Source: Victivallis vadensis
GTDB taxonomy: Bacteria > Verrucomicrobiota > Lentisphaeria > Victivallales > GWF2-50-93
NCBI GenBank assembly: GCA_020718525.1
Contig: DYRX01000110.1
Location: forward strand, 1-11,814
Direction: 5' to 3'
Length of the DNA: 11,814 bases
Part shown: positions 1 through 6,177 of the stretch, in pieces
Numbering within the stretch: position 1 is the stretch's first letter
Layout: each line of letters begins with the position of its first letter
Notes under the pieces: model-generated
Databases searched by the model: none
Seen by the model: only the letters and a program-made list of their open reading frames with translations
What the model was told of the DNA's origin: nothing
Position numbers and translations under genes: made by a program

Positions 1-208
1 ACTCTCGCCGTTCCGGCGGCGGCAGATTATAACTTTCAGCATTATTCGCCATTTAACATATCTCGATATACAGATTTCTCATTCCTTGAAATTGATATTC
101 TGGTGCCCGTGCCAAAGTTGTTTCGCAACAGAACCTAAGGCGGGCTACGCCCGCAACCCAAATCCGAAATCCTAATATCTAAAAGAGTAAACATGCAGAG
201 AGAGAGCG
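1..208. other. Non-coding region downstream of obgE with small hairpins
   Basis: No credible gene is visible here. The stretch follows the obgE stop codon on the minus strand and contains three short inverted repeats: CGCCG/CGGCG at 6-18, GTTG/CAAC at 117-129, and a perfect 6-bp stem GCGGGC/GCCCGC at 140-154. None is followed by a clear T-tract on the minus strand, so none is a convincing obgE terminator. The hairpins look like REP-type intergenic elements. What lies to the left is outside the window. Confidence 0.6.
140..154. repeat. Perfect GC-rich hairpin, REP-like
   Basis: GCGGGC at 140-145 and GCCCGC at 149-154 pair perfectly around a 3-nt TAC loop. The palindrome lies about 55 bp beyond the obgE stop codon. 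A second weaker hairpin, GTTG/CAAC with a TTTCG loop, sits 10 bp away at 117-129. The lack of a U-tract argues against an intrinsic terminator. A dispersed repetitive extragenic palindrome is the likelier reading, but only a genome-wide count would show it. Confidence 0.5.
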
Positions 209-1216
209 TTAAAATGAAGGTGTCTTATGATCGTGGCAAATTGTCTTCAGTTCGCCGAGCAGTTCCTGGGCGTTGTCGGCGCTGACCGCGCAAACTGGAA
301 TAACGCGCAGATCGGGAAGCTTTTTTCTGAGGATTTCGATGTTTTCGGCGGCATCGGGCAAATCCATTTTGTTCGCGACTACGATTGAAGGTCTTTTCGA
401 GAGTCCCTTCATATACATTTCAAGCTCTTTTTGGAGGCAGAGGAAATCGTCCAGGGGACTGCGCCCCTCCGAACCCGCCGCGTCGAGGACATAGACCAGC
501 ACCCTTGTCCGTTCTATGTGCTTGAGGAATTCGTGTCCGAGCCCGACATTCATGTGAGCTCCGTCAATGAGGCCCGGAATGTCGGCGACCGTGAGCCTGC
601 TGAAGTCGTCGAATTCATGAACCCCGACAACGGGATGCAGGGTTGTGAAAGGATATGGAGCGACTTTCGGATGCGCGTCTGAAATCGCCCTTAGAAGGGT
701 TGATTTGCCGGCGTTCGGGTAGCCTACCAGCCCGGCGTCCGCAATCGTTTTGAGCTCGAATTCTATTTCTTTTTCTTCGCCCTTCTGGCCGGGCTCGTGA
801 TCGAGCGGCGCCCTGTTCCAGTTGCTGAGATAGCATCTGTTGCCTTTGCCGCCCCTTCCGCCTTTGGCGATGAGAAAAACCTGGCCTGGCTGGCTCATGT
901 CGCAGATCGTCTCGCCGCTCGAGGCATCCCGCACAATGGTTCCAAGTGGAACTTTCAGCTCGAGATCCCTGCCAGCTTTGCCGTGCCTGTCCTTGCCTTT
1001 TCCGTTTTCGCCCTTTTCGGCTTCGAAGTGCCTGTTGAAGACGTAGTCAACAAGGCTCTGCTCCCCCTCATGGACGACGAGCATGACATCGCCTCCCCTG
1101 CCGCCGTTTCCGCCGTCTGGACCGCCCTTTGGGACGTATTTCTCCTTGCGGAAACTGCAACAGCCGTTTCCGCCGATTCCGCCTTTGACTTTTATTGTGG
1201 CTTTGTCTACAAACAT
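209..1216 (-). CDS. obgE: Obg-family ribosome-associated GTPase ObgE/CgtA
   Basis: Obg is an essential cytoplasmic GTPase that acts late in 50S subunit assembly and in stress signalling. The 335-residue protein starts MFVDKATIKVKGG, the usual Obg start. Residues 1 to about 158 are the glycine-rich Obg fold (YVPKGGPDGGNGGRGGDV). The G domain follows, with G1 GYPNAGKST (165-173), switch residues TT (191-192), G3 DIPG (212-215), G4 NKMD (282-285) and G5 VSA (311-313). The C-terminal OCT domain found in some homologs is absent. The gene lies downstream of rpmA, a widely conserved order. No Shine-Dalgarno sequence precedes the start codon. Instead a terminator hairpin with its T-tract ends 8 nt upstream, so expression probably depends on read-through from rpmA or on an undetected promoter. 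The start is chosen on family conservation, not on a ribosome site. Confidence 0.97.
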   Translation of the reverse strand: MFVDKATIKVKGGIGGNGCCSFRKEKYVPKGGPDGGNGGRGGDVMLVVHEGEQSLVDYVFNRHFEAEKGENGKGKDRHGKAGRDLELKVPLGTIVRDASSGETICDMSQPGQVFLIAKGGRGGKGNRCYLSNWNRAPLDHEPGQKGEEKEIEFELKTIADAGLVGYPNAGKSTLLRAISDAHPKVAPYPFTTLHPVVGVHEFDDFSRLTVADIPGLIDGAHMNVGLGHEFLKHIERTRVLVYVLDAAGSEGRSPLDDFLCLQKELEMYMKGLSKRPSIVVANKMDLPDAAENIEILRKKLPDLRVIPVCAVSADNAQELLGELKTICHDHKTPSF

Positions 1217-1224
1217 GATGATGT

Positions 1225-1253
1225 AAAAAAGCCCGGAGAATTACACCGGGCTT
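1225..1253 (-). terminator. Intrinsic terminator between rpmA and obgE
   Basis: Read on the minus strand, AAGCCCGG (1253-1246) pairs with CCGGGCTT (1236-1229) around a 9-nt loop, and six T residues (1230-1225) close the structure. It lies 40 bp after the rpmA stop and only 8 nt before the obgE ATG. Its form is that of a rho-independent terminator for the rpmA transcript. Its place makes it an attenuator of obgE, and it occupies the position where an obgE ribosome-binding site should be. Confidence 0.85.
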
Positions 1254-1292
1254 GAATTGCTTTGCTGTGGATCTGTCCGAGCGATCCCTGTC

Positions 1293-1538
1293 CTAGGACT
1301 GGAGCACATTCACGACACGGCCGTTCTTGGTGAAGGTGACCTTGCCGTCTGCAAGGGCGAAAAGCGTGAAATCTCTCCCGCATCCGACATTCTTTCCGGG
1401 GCAGAACTTTGTGCCGCGCTGTCTGACGATTATGCTTCCGGCGCTGACGGATTCCCCGCCGTACGCCTTGATCCCAAGCATTTTCGGATTGCTGTCGCGG
1501 TTGTTCTTACTGCTCGACTGTCCTTTTTTATGCGCCAT
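1293..1538 (-). CDS. rpmA: 50S ribosomal protein L27
   Basis: L27 is a basic protein of the large subunit whose N-terminal tail reaches the peptidyl transferase centre. The 81-residue protein begins MAHKKGQSSSKNNRDS and contains the family core GGESVSAGSIIVRQRGTKF and the GKNVGCGRDFTLFALADGKV stretch. The chosen ATG at 1538 has a GGAGG four bases upstream (plus-strand CCTCC at 1543-1547). An in-frame ATG ten codons earlier would read through that ribosome site and is rejected, so no cleavable N-terminal extension of the Firmicutes type is present. The usual partner rplU (L21) is not upstream. The next gene in that direction is the divergent lpxA. obgE follows downstream beyond a terminator. 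Confidence 0.97.
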   Translation of the reverse strand: MAHKKGQSSSKNNRDSNPKMLGIKAYGGESVSAGSIIVRQRGTKFCPGKNVGCGRDFTLFALADGKVTFTKNGRVVNVLQS

Positions 1539-1602
1539 AACGCCTCCATTTTTGACTATGTTTAGCATTCAGTTCATGGCAAAATATAAATGCCGAATAG
1601 AT

Positions 1603-1630
1603 AAGATATTCCTTTGAAAAAGAAAAACAA
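1603..1630 (-). promoter_or_regulatory. Possible rpmA promoter
   Basis: On the minus strand a TTGTTT hexamer (1630-1625) and a TATCTT hexamer (1608-1603) are separated by 16 bp, upstream of rpmA in the 135-bp divergent gap shared with lpxA. The match to the sigma-70 consensus is only moderate and the region is AT-rich, so chance matches are likely. A facing lpxA promoter must lie in the same gap, but I could not pick out a good one. Confidence 0.3.
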
Positions 1631-1673
1631 GCGACTAAGTTCTTTTTAATGCAAAAAATATGGAGCAAGCAAA

Positions 1674-2477
1674 ATGACAGTGATTCATCCGACAGCGATT
1701 GTAAGCAAAGACGCCGAAATAGCCGAAGACGTGCATATTGGCGAGTACTGCATCATAGGCCCCGACGTGAAAATTGGCGCTGGAACAGTGATTGAGACTC
1801 ATTCCGTCGTGAGGGGATACTCCCGGATTGGCGAGAGAAACCACATATATCCGCATGTTGTGCTGGGCGGCGATCCGCAGGATTTGGGTTACAAGCCGGG
1901 AACGCGCTCATTCCTGATTATTGGCAATGACAATGTCTTCAGGGAGGGCTTCACCGCAAATGTCGGAACAAAGCCGGAAACTGAGACAGTGATTGGCAAC
2001 GGCAATTTTTTCATGTCAAATTCGCACATTGCGCACAACTGCAAAATTGGCAACAAGATAATCATGGCGAACTGCTCCCTTGCCGCAGGCTACGTGGAGA
2101 TCAACGACTCCTGTCTGATTTCGGGGATAGCCGCCATCCACCAGTTCTGCAGGGTGGGGCGTCTCGCAGTCCTGAGCGGATGCTCCGCAATATCTGTTGA
2201 CCTGCCCCCATTCATGATAGGACATGGCAGAAACGGTCCCGCGCAGGGTCCCAACGTGATAGGACTTCAGCGCAGTGGAATGTCCAATGAGACGATCAGA
2301 AGCATAAAGGACATCTACAAGATATTTTACAGAGGCACCAACACTGTTAAAAGTTCGATCGAGCAGATAAAGAACGAGTTGCAGATGATTCCGGAAGTGA
2401 AGGAGTTCGTTGATTTCGTCGAGTCAAGCAAACGCGGAGTTCTCTCCGCCAAAAACTGCAACATGCGGCAATACTGA
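1674..2477 (+). CDS. lpxA: LpxA-type acyl-ACP--UDP-GlcNAc O-acyltransferase
   Basis: LpxA transfers a 3-hydroxyacyl chain from acyl carrier protein to UDP-N-acetylglucosamine, the first step of lipid A synthesis in the cytoplasm. The 267-residue protein has the left-handed beta-helix hexapeptide pattern through about residue 190 (VHIGEYCIIGPDVKIGAG and onward) and a helical C-terminal domain from about 200. The HIAH motif gives His118 and the catalytic His121, AIHQF gives His156, and Gly169 matches the E. coli residue (Gly173) tied to long-chain preference. Some substrate-contact positions differ from E. coli: Gly72 for Lys76, Tyr140 for His144, Ile196 for Glu200. It could therefore be a divergent or paralogous LpxA-like enzyme. 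A GGAG (1662-1665) lies 8 nt before the ATG. It is divergent from rpmA and 103 bp upstream of the aconitase gene. Confidence 0.85.
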   Translation: MTVIHPTAIVSKDAEIAEDVHIGEYCIIGPDVKIGAGTVIETHSVVRGYSRIGERNHIYPHVVLGGDPQDLGYKPGTRSFLIIGNDNVFREGFTANVGTKPETETVIGNGNFFMSNSHIAHNCKIGNKIIMANCSLAAGYVEINDSCLISGIAAIHQFCRVGRLAVLSGCSAISVDLPPFMIGHGRNGPAQGPNVIGLQRSGMSNETIRSIKDIYKIFYRGTNTVKSSIEQIKNELQMIPEVKEFVDFVESSKRGVLSAKNCNMRQY

Positions 2478-2567
2478 CGCTTCCACCTGGAATCTAGATC
2501 CGGCAGTCTGTCATTATATCAAGGTTGAGACATTATTTAAGGGTGAAACTTTATTTTTTTGAGCTGA

Positions 2568-2573
2568 GAGGAG
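2568..2573 (+). promoter_or_regulatory. Ribosome-binding site of the aconitase gene
   Basis: GAGGAG lies 7 nt before the ATG at 2581 and fixes the start of the aconitase gene. The 103-bp gap after lpxA holds no hairpin with a T-tract and no strong promoter. TTGAGA at 2525-2530 is the best -35-like hexamer, but it lacks a good -10 partner. Cotranscription with lpxA therefore remains possible. Confidence 0.7.
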
Positions 2574-2580
2574 AACAGAA

Positions 2581-4524
2581 ATGGCAAGAGGAACGCTTGT
2601 TCAGAAAATAATTGAAAGACACATGCTTTCGGGCGAAGCCCTGCCCGGCGCGAGAATAGGTCTTAAAATTGATCAGACGCTGACCCAGGACGCGACTGGC
2701 ACTATGGCTTATCTCGAGCTCGAAGCCATGAACGTTGAGAAGGTCAGGACGGAGCTTTCGGTCTCCTACGTTGACCACAACATGTCCCAGAACGGCCCCG
2801 AAAACAGGAACGATCATCTTTATCTGCAGACCGTCGCCCAGGCGAAGAGTGTGCTATTTTCCCGTCCCGGAAACGGCATCTGCCACCAGGTGCACCTCGA
2901 GCGCTTCGGTGCGCCGGGCAAAACTCTCCTCGGATCCGACTCCCATACTCCGACCGGAGGCGGGCTTGGAATGCTTTCCATCGGCGCCGGCGGCCTCGAT
3001 GTCGCGCTCGCGATGGCCGGCAAGCCTTTCAGAATGAGCTACCCGCATGTCGTAGGAGTCAAACTTTCCGGAAAACTCCGTCCCTGGGTCTCCGCCAAAG
3101 ACATCATCCTCAAAATGCTTCAGACGTTGAGCACGAAAGGAAATGTGGGAAAGCTTGTCGAATATTTTGGAGATGCCCTTCCGTCGCTTTCGGTTCCAGA
3201 GCGCGCAACCGTCTGCAACATGGGTGCAGAGCTTGGCGTGACCTCCTCCATTTTTCCTTCGGACAAAATGACGAAGGCGTTTCTCAAGGCCCAGGGCAGG
3301 CTTTCAGACTGGGTTTTGCTCGAAAAAGATCCAGATGCCGAATACGACGAGCTCATTGAAATTGATCTCTCCACACTCGAACCCCTTGCCGCCTGTCCTT
3401 CGAGCCCCGACAAGATCAAAAGCATTTCGGAGCTGTCTGGAATTCCCGTGGATCAGGTGATCATCGGATCATGCACCAACAGCTCATATGCGGATCTCAT
3501 GCTCGTGACAGAGATGCTCAAAGGAAAGACAGTCCACAAAAACGTTTCCCTCTCGATTGCTCCAGGAAGCCGCCAAGTCCTGTCAATGCTTGGCAAAAGC
3601 GGCGCGCTGGCATCTCTGATCGCTTCGGGCGCGAGAATTCTCGAATCCGCATGCGGCCCCTGCATAGGACAGGGGATGAGCCCTGCAGACAACACCGTCT
3701 CCCTGCGCACATTCAACAGGAATTTCGCAGGACGCACAGGCACAAAAAATGACAAGGCATACCTCGTGAGCCCGGCAGTCGCCGCCACAGCCGCTCTCAA
3801 AGGCGTCGTAGCAGATCCGGCATCCCTCGGAATCCCGTTTCCAACAATCAAAAGTCCGGCAAAATTTCTTGTTGACGACGAGATGATCATTCGGCCGGAC
3901 GGCGAGAAAATCGAGATAATAAGAAAGCCCACGATTGGACGGCCGCCAGTCAACACCCCCATGCCGGAAAGCATTGACGGACGCGTAATAATCAAGACAG
4001 GCGACAAGATAACTACAGACCACATAATGCCTGCCGGGCAGTTTCTGAAGTTCAGAAGCAATATCCCTGTCTATGCGAACTACGTCTTCGACTGCTTCAA
4101 CGAAAAAGGCAGGAAAAGCTTCAGCGAGAGAGCTCTCGAGGCGAAAGGCATGGGCTTGAGTGGAATAATAGTAGGAGGGGAAAGCTATGGACAGGGCTCC
4201 TCGAGGGAGCACGCTGCAATATGTCCGATGTACCTCGGCATCAGAGTTCTGATTGCAAAGTCCATCGAGAGGATACATGCGGCGAATCTGCTGAACTTCG
4301 GAATCCTGCCGCTGGCCTTCGCCGACGACTCGGACTATGGGCGCATTTCAGAGGGCGACGCGTTAAGAATTTGCGAAATTCGCAAGTCCCTGCGCGTCGG
4401 AGAGACTCTTGGCACCACGCTTGAAAAGCAGGATGGAGCAAAGCTGGAACTCCTTCTCAAGCACAGTCTTACAGCGGACGATATTGATGTAATCCTAGCT
4501 GGCGGAATACTGAACGCATGTTGA
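2581..4524 (+). CDS. Aconitate hydratase, Aquifex-type (single-chain, about 650 residues)
   Basis: Aconitase interconverts citrate and isocitrate through cis-aconitate in the TCA cycle, using a [4Fe-4S] cluster. The 647-residue protein matches the shorter 'Aquifex-type' branch of the family, shorter than AcnA or AcnB. Cluster ligands are Cys298 in GSCTNSS and Cys358 and Cys361 in ACGPCIG. Other conserved blocks are DQTLTQDATGTMAYLELEAM (31-50), YVDHN (63-67), PGNGICHQVHLERFG (96-110), GSDSHTPTGGGLGML (118-132) and NRNFAGRTGT (379-388). The C-terminal swivel domain shows GDKITTDHIMPAG (474-486) and GESYGQGSSREHAA (533-546). The protein is full length with a strong ribosome site. It heads a close cluster with a lipoprotein gene 12 bp downstream and larB. 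Homoaconitase or another hydro-lyase is a less likely alternative, because no leucine or lysine synthesis genes are nearby. Confidence 0.93.
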   Translation: MARGTLVQKIIERHMLSGEALPGARIGLKIDQTLTQDATGTMAYLELEAMNVEKVRTELSVSYVDHNMSQNGPENRNDHLYLQTVAQAKSVLFSRPGNGICHQVHLERFGAPGKTLLGSDSHTPTGGGLGMLSIGAGGLDVALAMAGKPFRMSYPHVVGVKLSGKLRPWVSAKDIILKMLQTLSTKGNVGKLVEYFGDALPSLSVPERATVCNMGAELGVTSSIFPSDKMTKAFLKAQGRLSDWVLLEKDPDAEYDELIEIDLSTLEPLAACPSSPDKIKSISELSGIPVDQVIIGSCTNSSYADLMLVTEMLKGKTVHKNVSLSIAPGSRQVLSMLGKSGALASLIASGARILESACGPCIGQGMSPADNTVSLRTFNRNFAGRTGTKNDKAYLVSPAVAATAALKGVVADPASLGIPFPTIKSPAKFLVDDEMIIRPDGEKIEIIRKPTIGRPPVNTPMPESIDGRVIIKTGDKITTDHIMPAGQFLKFRSNIPVYANYVFDCFNEKGRKSFSERALEAKGMGLSGIIVGGESYGQGSSREHAAICPMYLGIRVLIAKSIERIHAANLLNFGILPLAFADDSDYGRISEGDALRICEIRKSLRVGETLGTTLEKQDGAKLELLLKHSLTADDIDVILAGGILNAC

Positions 4525-4536
4525 ACAGGAGAAAAT

Positions 4537-5466
4537 ATGACAGGAAAAATTTTGTTTGCTTCAGCATCAGTCCGGAGTGCCGCTACTGAACTTGTCAGAA
4601 TTGCTCTGCTGTCCCTAGCCGCCATCTTCTGCGCTTCCTGCTCAAGCCTTAATCTCACGATGCAGGATGTCCAATTCGAGGAGCCCTCGGAGTTTTTCAC
4701 AGTGAAGCCGCTGGAGCCAGGCAAAGCTGGCACAGAGCCTGTTCTGCTTCGCTTTGCCGGATCCCATGGTGGAAAAAGCCAGTATATGGAGAGGACGAGG
4801 ATCTACATGCAGATCGAGGGCGAACGCGGAATCCCGCTCTTCTTTTCGCGCAATCTCTCCATGGTCTTCAGCGATCAGGGTGCTGGAAAGCCCTGGCTTC
4901 TGAAAAGCAGTTCTGTCAGCATTCCAGCGGATGAAGGCAGTTCTGACGACACGGTCGAATTCGATTCTAGGGGAGGCATATTGCGATGTCTTTCCGGCTC
5001 CCGGGAATCCAGAGACGGCGTAATACGGATAGAGGCTTGGACGCGGGATCCGATTTTTCCAGAAGGAAAAGTCTCGGTCGGAGACAAGTGGTCGTACCAT
5101 GAAACCATCCACACCAGCCTGGAGTCCTTCTGGGTGAGCAGGGAAAGCACCGAGCCCGACAGCATAAAGGCCGACTGCAAGCTGGAGGGATTTGTGGAAA
5201 TAAATGGAAATCCTTGCGCTGTAATAGTTTCCAAAGTTAAATGCTTCAAGAAGGAGACGATCGGAGCCTTCTTCAGGACTATGACATTGCGGGTTGCGAG
5301 TTTTGCAAGCGAGACAATGTATTTCAACTTCAAGGAAGGCAAAATTGAAGCCAAGGTCGTTGAAACCAAGCATTTTACGACTTCTGAAGACGGGGATTTC
5401 AGCGACTATGCCGAGTCAAGAACCATCACCCGCCTTTTGCCAGATGAAAAAAAACAGCAGGACTGA
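4537..5466 (+). CDS. Predicted outer-membrane lipoprotein of unknown function
   Basis: I do not recognise a named family. The 309-residue product opens with a positively charged N-region and a hydrophobic stretch (about 22-31, IALLSLAAIF), then CAS-C, which fits a lipobox with Cys35 as the modified residue. Ser36 at +2 suggests transfer to the outer membrane. The rest looks beta-rich and soluble, with no further membrane segment. A GKVSVGDKWSY stretch (about 177-187) resembles a 'VGDxW' motif I associate with poorly characterised bacterial lipoproteins. An AGGAGA (4527-4532) lies 4 nt before the ATG, and the aconitase stop is 12 bp upstream, so the two genes are very likely cotranscribed. Its last 23 bp overlap larB in another frame. 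The long N-region before the hydrophobic core is slightly unusual, but no later start fits. Confidence 0.75.
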   Translation: MTGKILFASASVRSAATELVRIALLSLAAIFCASCSSLNLTMQDVQFEEPSEFFTVKPLEPGKAGTEPVLLRFAGSHGGKSQYMERTRIYMQIEGERGIPLFFSRNLSMVFSDQGAGKPWLLKSSSVSIPADEGSSDDTVEFDSRGGILRCLSGSRESRDGVIRIEAWTRDPIFPEGKVSVGDKWSYHETIHTSLESFWVSRESTEPDSIKADCKLEGFVEINGNPCAVIVSKVKCFKKETIGAFFRTMTLRVASFASETMYFNFKEGKIEAKVVETKHFTTSEDGDFSDYAESRTITRLLPDEKKQQD

Positions 5467-6136
5467 AGAACCCAGTTTCGAGCTCGACTTCGAACGCAGG
5501 AGCCGATGCGGCTTTCCTGAATTCATCTATGGCGAAGGTAAAAGCCTGTCCCAGCTGGAGCAGATCTGCGACAGGATGCTCGCGCGCGGCGAAGACGTCC
5601 TCATAAGCAGGCTCGCTCCCGAAACAGCCTCCCGGATCTGCGAAATCCGCAAAGACTCGGAATACGATCAGACAGCCAGAATTCTGCGGATCGGCAGAAA
5701 TTGGAAAAAACGGAAAATTCCAGGCCTGATCTATATCGCCTCTGCCGGAACAACAGATCTTCCAGTCGCACTCGAAGCGAAGCTCACCGCCGAGTTCTGC
5801 GGATGCAGAACCGAGCTCGCATCTGACATCGGAGTAGCGGGCATTCACAGGACATTGTCAAAACTTGACTGCATGCGCAGGGCGGATGTCGTCATTGCAG
5901 TTGCCGGGATGGAGGGCGCGCTTCCAAGCGTCATCGGAGGGCTTGTCGCCTGTCCTGTCATTGCCGTTCCGACGAGTGTCGGCTACGGCTCTTCCATGAA
6001 CGGCATAGCGGCTCTGCTCGCGATGCTGAACTCCTGCGCCTCAGGAATATGCGTTGTGAACATTGACAACGGCTTTGGTGCGGCGTGCGCGGCAATTAGA
6101 ATTCTAAATTCTAAAAAAACAAAGGGCGGAGATTGA
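5444..6136 (+). CDS. larB: LarB, pyridinium-3,5-biscarboxylic acid mononucleotide synthase
   Basis: LarB carboxylates and hydrolyses nicotinic acid adenine dinucleotide to P2CMN, the first step to the nickel-pincer cofactor of lactate racemase LarA and its relatives. The 230-residue protein has the family N-terminal block CGFPEFIYGEGKS (22-34) and a PurE-like domain with SAGTTDLPVA (100-109), DIGVAGIHR (128-136), VAGMEGALPSVIGGL (153-167), VPTSVGYGSS (175-184) and MLNSC (194-198). Cys198 matches the cysteine reported to attack the pyridine ring. NIDNGFGAA follows at 206-214. The open frame reaches back to 5294, but homology begins only after the ATG at 5444. That start overlaps the lipoprotein gene by 23 bp and implies translational coupling. 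Another in-frame ATG at 5408 is possible. The usual N-terminal helix of about 20-30 residues seems to be missing. larC and larE are not in the window. Confidence 0.92.
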   Translation: MKKNSRTEEPSFELDFERRSRCGFPEFIYGEGKSLSQLEQICDRMLARGEDVLISRLAPETASRICEIRKDSEYDQTARILRIGRNWKKRKIPGLIYIASAGTTDLPVALEAKLTAEFCGCRTELASDIGVAGIHRTLSKLDCMRRADVVIAVAGMEGALPSVIGGLVACPVIAVPTSVGYGSSMNGIAALLAMLNSCASGICVVNIDNGFGAACAAIRILNSKKTKGGD

Positions 6137-6148
6137 CTCCGCCCTTTT
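6113..6148. terminator. Bidirectional intrinsic terminator between converging operons
   Basis: AAAGGGCGGAG (6121-6131) and CTCCGCCCTTT (6137-6147) form a perfect 11-bp stem around a 5-nt loop. T residues follow on the plus strand, and a seven-A run (6113-6119) gives a long T-tract on the minus strand. It therefore serves both the aconitase-lipoprotein-larB cluster and the converging membrane-protein pair. The larB stop codon (6134-6136) lies inside the loop. Confidence 0.93.
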
Positions 6149-6177
6149 GATTTAGTCAGACTGAAAAATCTGAAAGC

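Noticed and set aside
1539..1568. In-frame upstream ATG giving L27 a 10-residue extension
   Set aside because: It would translate through the GGAGG ribosome site. The extension does not resemble the cleavable L27 leader of Firmicutes, and MAHKKG is the standard start.
3583..4278. Long minus-strand frames opposite the aconitase gene, also 3453-4061
   Set aside because: They are shadow frames of a well conserved gene, with no ribosome site and no recognisable motif.
4642..5373. Minus-strand frame opposite the lipoprotein gene
   Set aside because: The plus-strand gene has a lipobox, a ribosome site and operon spacing. The antisense frame has none of these.
5294..5443. Longer larB frame starting at 5294
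   Set aside because: The extra 50 residues lie within the lipoprotein gene in another frame, have no LarB-like content and lack a ribosome site.
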